This document shows, piece by piece, positions 58,694 through 64,000 of a stretch of DNA of 64,000 nt (position 1 is its first letter; every line of letters begins with the position of its first letter). Location of the stretch: NCBI RefSeq assembly GCF_003993795.1, contig NZ_RWKV01000008.1:620001-684000 (forward strand), written 5' to 3'. Source of the stretch: Aquabacter cavernae. GTDB taxonomy: Bacteria; Pseudomonadota; Alphaproteobacteria; Rhizobiales; Xanthobacteraceae. The notes under the pieces are model-generated. The model saw nothing but the letters and a program-made list of their open reading frames with translations. It ran no database searches and was not told the DNA's origin. A program made the translations under genes and the position numbers.

Positions 58694-59200
58694 ATGGGAC
58701 TTTTCTCCAAGGATATCGAAACCATGGACGATCTGTTCGTCCATACGCTTCGGGACATCTATTACGCTGAGAAGCGCATCTTGAAGGCTCTGCCCAAGAT
58801 GATCGACAAAGCGAGCCACCCGAGCCTCAAGAACGCTTTCACCACGCATCTCGCCGAGACGGAGACCCACGTCATCCGCCTGGAGGAGGTGTTCCGCATG
58901 CACGGCGCGGACGCCAAGACGGTGACGTGCCCGGCCATCGACGGCATCATCGACGAGGCGGAGGAGATCTCCAGCGAGGTGGCCGACCAGGAAGTGCTGG
59001 ACGCCGCGCTGGCGGCCGCTGCGCAGGCCGTGGAGCATTACGAGATGACCCGCTACGGCACGCTGGTGGCCTGGGCGAAGCGCCTCGGCCGGGCCGACTG
59101 TGCCCGCGTGCTCGAAAAGACGCTGGCCGAGGAGAAGGCGGCAGACCAGGCGCTGACGGAACTCGCGGAGGCCAAGCTCAACATCCGTGCCGCGGAGTAG
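58694..59200 (+). CDS. DUF892 (YciE/YciF) ferritin-like stress protein
   Basis: The 168-residue helical protein MGLFSKDIETMDDLFVHTLRDIYYAEKRIL is a DUF892 member, a ferritin-like four-helix bundle. Metal-ligand candidates are in DIYYAEKRI, HLAETETHV and VEHYEMTRY. The family is linked to osmotic, oxidative and stationary-phase stress; function is not well known. GGGAG precedes the start. The EcfG-type promoter supports stress control. A strong terminator follows. Confidence 0.88.
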   Translation: MGLFSKDIETMDDLFVHTLRDIYYAEKRILKALPKMIDKASHPSLKNAFTTHLAETETHVIRLEEVFRMHGADAKTVTCPAIDGIIDEAEEISSEVADQEVLDAALAAAAQAVEHYEMTRYGTLVAWAKRLGRADCARVLEKTLAEEKAADQALTELAEAKLNIRAAE

Positions 59201-59235
59201 GGCCGCGACCGAGCGGAAAATGCGCCAGGGCAGCG

Positions 59236-59261
59236 GAGGGCAGCGTTACGACGCTGCCCTC
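59236..59261 (+). terminator. Intrinsic terminator of the DUF892 gene
   Basis: A perfect 10-bp stem GAGGGCAGCG / CGCTGCCCTC with a six-base loop TTACGA is followed by TCACTTTG. Confidence 0.75.
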
Positions 59262-59280
59262 TCACTTTGAACACACGATT

Positions 59281-59317
59281 CGCATAAGAGATATTATGGA
59301 ATATTTTTTCCTATGCG
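59281..59317 (-). terminator. AT-rich hairpin downstream of uxuA, possible terminator
   Basis: CGCATA and TATGCG close a longer imperfect hairpin with inner GATATT / AATATT pairing. It lies 32 bases past the uxuA stop on the minus strand. A T-run is within the stem rather than after it, so efficiency is uncertain. Confidence 0.45.
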
Positions 59318-59348
59318 ATCCTAGAGCCTTACGTTCCGAGCTACCGGA

Positions 59349-60542
59349 TCAGGCGTCCACGGCCTCCAGCGCCCGGATGGCGCCGCGCAGCTCAGCGAGG
59401 CCCCGCAGGCGGCCGATGGCGGTGTAGCCGGGATTGGTGCGCTTGCTCGCCGCAAGGTCGTCCAGCATGCGGTGGCCGTGATCGGGCCGGAAGATGATGG
59501 TCTCGCCCTCCGCCCGCCGCCGATCCTCGGCCAGGAGCACACGCAGCACGGCGATCATGTCCACGTCGCCATCCAGATGATCGGCCTCGTGGAAGGACAG
59601 CCCGTCCGCCGCCCGCTTGGTAGCCCGCAAATGGGCGAAGGCGATGCGCGGCGCGAATTGGCGGGCGATGGCCGGCAGGTCGTTCTGCGGCCGCACGCCC
59701 AGCGAGCCCGTGCAGAAGCACATCCCGTTGGCGCGCGAGGGCACCGCATCGAACAGCGCCGCATAGTCCTGCGCGGTGGAGGCGATGCGCGGCAGGCCGA
59801 ACAAGGGACGCGGCGGATCATCCGGGTGCAGCGTCAGGGTCACGCCCAGCGCTTCCGCCACGGGCGTCACGGCCTCCAGGAACTCCACCAGATTGCGCCT
59901 CAGGCGCGCGGCGTCCATGCCTTCATAGGCCCGCAGCTTCTCCCGGAAGCCCTCAATGGTGAGCGGCTCCGTGGTGGACCCGGGAAGCGCGCTCGCGATC
60001 ACGCGGACCAGTTCGTCCTTGTCGGCCTCGCTCATGGCCTCATAGGCGACGCGGGCACGCGCCTGCGCCGGGGCGTCATAGTCCGCCTCCGCGCCGGGGC
60101 GCTGGAGCAGGAACAGCTCGAACGCCGCATAGCGATCCTGGTCGAAGCGCAAAGCCTTGGCGCCGTTTGGCAATTCCCATTCCAGATCGGTGCGCGCCCA
60201 GTCGATCACCGGCATGAAATTGTAGCAGATGACCCGGATACCGCAGCGGGCCACCGCCTCCATGCTGGCGATCCAGGTTTCGATGGATGCCTTCGCCCCC
60301 GCGCCCATGCGCTTCACATCGTCGGGGATGGGAATGGATTCGACCACGCTCCAGGCGAGGCGGCTGCGCTGCGGCGCGGCCTCCTCCACCTCCCATTTGC
60401 GGCGGGCAACCTCCGCCTCGGTCCAGGCCGTGCCGATGGGAATGTGGTGCAGCGCCGTGACCACGTCGCTGGCGCCCGCCTGGCGCACATCGTCCAGGCT
60501 CACCGGATCATCCGGCCCATACCATCTCCATCCCTGGCGCAT
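59349..60542 (-). CDS. uxuA: Mannonate dehydratase
   Basis: The 397-residue xylose-isomerase-fold protein has RWYGPDDPVSLDDVRQAGA, VVTALHHIPIGTAW, GIRVICYNFMPVIDWARTDL, LHPDDPPRPLFGLPRI and FRPDHGHRMLDDL, the Mn-dependent UxuA signature set. It dehydrates D-mannonate to 2-keto-3-deoxygluconate in glucuronate breakdown. No uxaC, uxuB or kdgK is adjacent, so other steps must be encoded elsewhere. Start MRQGWRWYGPDD at 60542. Confidence 0.95.
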   Translation of the reverse strand: MRQGWRWYGPDDPVSLDDVRQAGASDVVTALHHIPIGTAWTEAEVARRKWEVEEAAPQRSRLAWSVVESIPIPDDVKRMGAGAKASIETWIASMEAVARCGIRVICYNFMPVIDWARTDLEWELPNGAKALRFDQDRYAAFELFLLQRPGAEADYDAPAQARARVAYEAMSEADKDELVRVIASALPGSTTEPLTIEGFREKLRAYEGMDAARLRRNLVEFLEAVTPVAEALGVTLTLHPDDPPRPLFGLPRIASTAQDYAALFDAVPSRANGMCFCTGSLGVRPQNDLPAIARQFAPRIAFAHLRATKRAADGLSFHEADHLDGDVDMIAVLRVLLAEDRRRAEGETIIFRPDHGHRMLDDLAASKRTNPGYTAIGRLRGLAELRGAIRALEAVDA

Positions 60543-60593
60543 GACCCCTCCCCTGATATTCGTTCTTTTTGATGCGTGAGCAGAGCGCCGATC

Positions 60594-61418
60594 TCAGGCG
60601 CCCGACAGGACCGGCTCGGCCGCCTCCACCTCGAACGCCAGCATGTCATAGGCGGGCGTGACCCCGTCCGGCAGGCGCGCGGCGAGGGCGGTGTAGTCCA
60701 GATCCGTGTGCAGATTGGTGAGGATCGCCCGGCGCGGCCGCATCAGGGCGATATGCTCCAGGGCCTCCTCGACGGTGAAATGGGTGGGATGGGGAATGTC
60801 GCGCAGCGCGTCGAGAATCCAGACATCCAGCCCATGGAGATCATCCAGGCTGTTCTGCGGAAAGGCATTCACGTCGCTGGAATAGGCCACGCCACCGAAC
60901 CGGAAGCCGAAGGAATCGATCTCGCCATGGCGCTGCCGGAACGGCAGGGCCGAAATGACGCCCCCTGCCCCCTTCACCTCGATGGCGCGCCCCTCGTGAA
61001 AGCGATGCTCGTTCAGGATGGGCGGATAGGTGCCGTCCGGCGGGGTGCGGAAGCAATAGCCGAACCGGGCATGGAGCGCCTCGGAGGTCTCCGCGTCGAT
61101 ATAGGCGTCGATGCGCCGGCGGTTATGGATGACCAGCGGGCGCACATCGTCGATGCCATGGGTGTGGTCCGCATGGGCATGGGTGAAGAGAATGGCGTCG
61201 ATGTCGCTCACGCCGGCATCCAGAAGCTGCTCCCGCAGGTCCGGCGAGGTGTCCACGAGAACGGTCGTCACCCCGCCGGGGCCGCGCTTCTGGACCAGCA
61301 GCGAGCAGCGGCGGCGGCGGTTGCGCGGATCATTCGGATCACAGGCGCCCCATCCCTGGCCCACGCGCGGCACACCGCCGGACGATCCGCAGCCGAGAAT
61401 GGTGAAAGTGAGAGACAT
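60594..61418 (-). CDS. MBL-fold metal-dependent hydrolase, PhnP-like
   Basis: The 274-residue protein starts MSLTFTILGCGSSGGVPRVG at 61418; a longer open frame exists upstream but is not family-like. ILFTHAHADHTHGIDDVRPL is the zinc motif HxHxDH, and later AILTNLHTDLDYTAL supplies a further histidine. CGSSGGVPR at the start marks the PhnP/lipoate-associated branch, whose members hydrolyse cyclic phosphates. It is next to uxuA on the same strand with a 51-base gap; a shared pathway is not evident. Confidence 0.88.
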   Translation of the reverse strand: MSLTFTILGCGSSGGVPRVGQGWGACDPNDPRNRRRRCSLLVQKRGPGGVTTVLVDTSPDLREQLLDAGVSDIDAILFTHAHADHTHGIDDVRPLVIHNRRRIDAYIDAETSEALHARFGYCFRTPPDGTYPPILNEHRFHEGRAIEVKGAGGVISALPFRQRHGEIDSFGFRFGGVAYSSDVNAFPQNSLDDLHGLDVWILDALRDIPHPTHFTVEEALEHIALMRPRRAILTNLHTDLDYTALAARLPDGVTPAYDMLAFEVEAAEPVLSGA

Positions 61419-61641
61419 GGACCCGCTCCGAACCGTGCCTGGACTGTACCCGACCTGACCTTCCGGTCGGGTGCGAAGCGCCAGGGCGCTCCTGCTGCGG
61501 CCGAAACTGATTAGCGCCGCCATCGACCAGCATAAAGGCCCCACGGCGATTTGTGCGCAACCAACTCCCCCGGCCCGCGTTGTCCGCAAGCTCAGCCATT
61601 GAGCGGAGCGGCAAGCGGCAGGGTCGGCATATGGAAACGCG

Positions 61642-63645
61642 ATGGGGGACACGGAAGCGGCCAGGGATGCGCGGAGCGTGACGGACATGGAGATCCTCCC
61701 GCCCGCCCGCACCTCCGGCTTCGAGCCTCAGCGCGAGGACATGCGCCCGCCGCGCAGATCCTCCGTGGAAACGGTCGCGGCCTTGCTGGGCTTCATGGCC
61801 ATCGTCGCCATGCTGTCCGTGGCGCGGGACGTGTTCGTTCCCATCGCGCTCGCGGTCCTGCTCAGCTTCGTCCTGTTCCCGGTCATCATTCTGCTGCGCA
61901 AGGTGCGGGTGCCCCGGACCCTGGCCGTGGTGGCGGTGGTCCTGGTGGCCCTGTCCGGCATCCTGTCCCTCACCGCCGTCGTCGCCCTCCAGGTGGCGGA
62001 TCTTGCCAGCGAGCTGCCGCGCTACCAGCAGACCATCCGCGAGAAGGTGCGCACGCTGAAGGGCGCCACCGAAGGAGCGGGCACCTGGGACCGCCTGTCG
62101 GCGATGCTCGAAGATCTCGGCCACGAATTCGAGGAGCGGTCGCCGATCCGTCCGGAAGGCGCGCCATTGCCCGTGGAAATCCACGAGCGGGCGCCGGGAA
62201 CCCTCGGCATGGTGCAGACCGTGGCCGAGCCCCTGCTCCACCCGCTCGCCACCATCGGCATCATCTTCATCTTCACCATCTTCATCCTGCTCCAGCGGGA
62301 GGACCTGCGAAACCGCCTGATCCGTCTCGCGGGCGCGCACGACATCCAGCGAACCACCGCCGCGCTCGACGATGCGGCGGCGCGGCTCTCGCGCTTCTTC
62401 CTCACCCAGGTGATGCTGAATGCCGCCTTCGGTGCCGTGATCGGCGTGGGGCTCTGGCTGATCGGCGTCCCCAGTCCGGCCTTGTGGGGGCTATTGGCGG
62501 CGGTGCTTCGCTTCGTGCCCTATGTGGGCGCCATCATCGCGGCCGTCCTGCCGCTGGTGCTTGCCATGGCGGTGGATCCCGGCTGGAGCATCGTCATCGC
62601 CACGGCGCTTCTGTTCGCCGTGGTGGAGCCGCTGGTGGGCCACATCATCGAGCCGCTGGTCTATGGCCGGAGCACGGGCTTGTCCCCGGTCGCCGTGGTG
62701 GCATCCGCCACGTTCTGGACCTGGCTCTGGGGGCCCATCGGCCTTGTGCTCTCCACCCCCCTCACCTTGTGCCTCGTGGTGCTCGGCCGCCATGTGGAGC
62801 AGTTGGACTTCCTGGACATCATGCTGGGCGACCGCCCTCCCCTCACGGCGGCGGAGCTGTTCTACCAGCGCATGCTGGCGGGCGACCCGGTGGAGGCGAC
62901 CACCAAGGCCGAGGAATTCCTGAAGGAAGGCAGCCTCGCCGACTATCTGGACGAGGTCGCCCTGCCCGGCTTGCGCCTCGCCCAACGGGATGCGGCCCGC
63001 GGCGCCATCGATCATGCGCGCATGCAGCGGATTGAGGAGAGCGTCCGCGAGATGCTGGATAATCTCGCCCTGTCCGACGATCCGAGCGGCGGGCGGACGG
63101 ACGATCCGGAGGCGGAAGCGGCGCTGGAGGCTGCCGGGCGCGTGCCGGACGCCTCGCCCCCCGCGACACGCGGCAGCCTGGCGAAGGGATGGCCGAGCGG
63201 AGCGCCCGTCCTGTGCCTCGCCGTGCGCTCGCCTCTGGATCTGGCGGCGGCGGGCCTCGTCCGGCATCTCCTGGCGCGCCATGGCGTGGACGCGCAGGTG
63301 GGAAGCGCCGAATCGTTCGGCACGCAAACGATCCCGCCGGAGGGTCCGGCGCCGGTCGTGCTGCTGTCGTCGCTGGAAATGCGCTCGTTCGCCCTGCTGC
63401 GCTATTCGGCGCGGCGGATCCGACGCCACGCGCCGCACGGACATCTGGTTCTGTGCGCCTGGGGCGCCCCCGCCAATGCCGGCCTGCGCGCAAACCTCGC
63501 GAGCCTTGAGGACACCGATGCGCTGGTGGAGCGGATGGCGGAACTTGAACGCCTTCTGCCGGAGCAGAATGTGCCGTCCAATGAAGATGAGGAAAGCCCC
63601 GCCCCGGTACGGCAGGAAAGAAATGGTCGGAGCGAGAGGATTTGA
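61642..63645 (+). CDS. AI-2E-family membrane protein with long cytoplasmic tail
   Basis: The 667-residue protein has an AI-2E/UPF0118 membrane domain (about 45-400): helices at LLGFMAIVAMLSV and ALAVLLSFVLFPVIILL, then FIFTIFILLQREDLRNRLIRL, FVPYVGAIIAAVLPLVLAMAVDP and GHIIEPLVYGRSTGLSPVAVV. The tail of about 270 residues is soluble and unusual; a segment near APVLCLAVRSPLDLAAAGLVRHLLARHG looks alpha/beta and receiver-like. Family members export AI-2 or act as Na/H antiporters; no specific function is assigned. The start is ATG 61642; ATG 61687 is possible. Its last seven codons and stop overlap the antisense tRNA gene. Confidence 0.82.
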   Translation: MGDTEAARDARSVTDMEILPPARTSGFEPQREDMRPPRRSSVETVAALLGFMAIVAMLSVARDVFVPIALAVLLSFVLFPVIILLRKVRVPRTLAVVAVVLVALSGILSLTAVVALQVADLASELPRYQQTIREKVRTLKGATEGAGTWDRLSAMLEDLGHEFEERSPIRPEGAPLPVEIHERAPGTLGMVQTVAEPLLHPLATIGIIFIFTIFILLQREDLRNRLIRLAGAHDIQRTTAALDDAAARLSRFFLTQVMLNAAFGAVIGVGLWLIGVPSPALWGLLAAVLRFVPYVGAIIAAVLPLVLAMAVDPGWSIVIATALLFAVVEPLVGHIIEPLVYGRSTGLSPVAVVASATFWTWLWGPIGLVLSTPLTLCLVVLGRHVEQLDFLDIMLGDRPPLTAAELFYQRMLAGDPVEATTKAEEFLKEGSLADYLDEVALPGLRLAQRDAARGAIDHARMQRIEESVREMLDNLALSDDPSGGRTDDPEAEAALEAAGRVPDASPPATRGSLAKGWPSGAPVLCLAVRSPLDLAAAGLVRHLLARHGVDAQVGSAESFGTQTIPPEGPAPVVLLSSLEMRSFALLRYSARRIRRHAPHGHLVLCAWGAPANAGLRANLASLEDTDALVERMAELERLLPEQNVPSNEDEESPAPVRQERNGRSERI

Positions 63646-63701
63646 ACCTCCGACCCCTAGTCCCCCAGACTAGTGCGCTAACCGGGCTGCGCTACGCTCC
63701 G
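63624..63701 (-). tRNA. tRNA-Pro (anticodon GGG)
   Basis: On the minus strand the 78-base gene begins CGGAGCG and ends CGCTCCG then ACCA, so CCA is encoded. The acceptor stem is 7 bp. The anticodon stem CTAGT / ACTAG holds the loop CTGGGGG, giving anticodon GGG. T-arm sequence includes GGTTCAAATCC. It reads proline CCC. The 3' end overlaps the end of the AI-2E-family gene on the opposite strand by 22 bases. Confidence 0.95.
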
Positions 63702-63714
63702 ACGAGGGGCGGAC

Positions 63715-63743
63715 GTTTAGACCATGCTGCCCCCCTTCACAAG
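63715..63743 (-). promoter_or_regulatory. Candidate sigma-70 promoter of tRNA-Pro
   Basis: On the minus strand CTTGTG (63738-63743) and CTAAAC (63715-63720) are 17 bases apart, close to the alphaproteobacterial CTTGAC-N17-CTATAT form. The predicted start point lies a few bases before the mature tRNA 5' end at 63701. Confidence 0.45.
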
Positions 63744-64000
63744 TCCCTCCCCGCGCCACGCACAGCTTCTCTTGGGAAAAGTGCGGATTTTCGGAAAAAT
63801 GCAAAACCTCCCTCGGCGGCATGATCCGGGGCGGTTCGCCGCAGCGGAAAATTCCTTAACGGTCGAGCGGCGCTTTTGACACGTCATGCGCGCCAAAATC
63901 AGTCCGAACACCCACCGCGAGCATACATCTCAAAAGTGGAGGGCATTCGATTCTTCTTCTTCCACGACACCCGCCTTCTTCCCTCTGCGCGGGAATGCAG
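63744..64000. other. Right-edge region, no gene seen
   Basis: No gene with a recognisable product was found in the last 257 bases. A GTG at 63936 opens a frame to the window end, but it has no good ribosome site and no family resemblance. Confidence 0.4.

Noticed and set aside
63936-64000. GTG-started frame running off the right edge
   Set aside because: No ribosome site and no family-like sequence in about 21 codons. Too little to call.

Overview
The window is about 64 kb of GC-rich chromosomal DNA from an alphaproteobacterium, most likely of the order Hyphomicrobiales and perhaps Xanthobacteraceae. That placement is inferred from the set of genes seen: a giant membrane-anchored coiled-coil protein resembling GPR/RgsE, a DUF1476 (ATPase zeta-type) gene next to purC, candidate Irr boxes on iron genes, a candidate EcfG general-stress promoter, tandem phasins and IalB. 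Nearly every gene is a recognisable housekeeping or envelope gene. No phage, insertion sequence, CRISPR array or plasmid function was seen.

Layout. 0-2 kb: start of a secreted protein that runs off the left edge, an IalB-like protein and an FAH-family enzyme. 2.4-7.5 kb: four overlapping genes (LpxH-like phosphoesterase, GT4 glycosyltransferase, threonine dehydratase, MFS transporter) facing a dipeptide epimerase. 7.6-11.1 kb: a complete Mla/MCE lipid-transport operon (STAS-permease fusion, ATPase, MCE protein, lipoprotein). 11.1-11.75 kb: non-coding DNA with a long palindromic repeat. 11.75-17 kb: one 1737-residue coiled-coil protein with 44-residue repeats. 17.2-23.2 kb: ferredoxin, murI, a lytic transglycosylase, a glutamine amidotransferase, rpsD, MgtC, SH3 and DUF1476 genes. 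23.5-29.8 kb: purine block purC-purS-purQ-purL with bolA and a monothiol glutaredoxin, facing purB. 29.9-36.4 kb: BASS-like transporter, thrC, M16 peptidase, GNAT and AsmA. 36.4-40.4 kb: an iron block (ferric ABC permease and binding protein, bacterioferritin, bacterioferritin-associated ferredoxin) with Irr-box-like palindromes. 40.6-44.7 kb: a PAS sensor-kinase-like protein with a degenerate ATP-binding N-box, then two phasins. 44.8-49.5 kb: a complete LPS-heptose operon (waaF-waaC-hldD-hldE). 49.6-53.2 kb: late cobalamin genes (cobU-cobO-cobQ and convergent cobD). 53.3-57 kb: sulfate activation (cysQ-cysD-cysNC). 57.2-63.7 kb: ugd, a DUF892 stress protein, uxuA, an MBL hydrolase, an AI-2E-family membrane protein and tRNA-Pro(GGG).

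How the genes fit together. Much of the window builds or maintains the envelope: lipid trafficking, LPS heptose, UDP-glucuronate, peptidoglycan precursor and remodelling, and polar growth. A second theme is metal and redox handling (bacterioferritin and its ferredoxin, ferric uptake, glutaredoxin/BolA, a 2Fe-2S ferredoxin). The points most worth following up are the GPR-like repeat protein, the compact iron regulon, the degenerate kinase, a patch of foreign-looking codon use inside cobQ, and a membrane-protein gene whose last codons lie inside an antisense tRNA gene.
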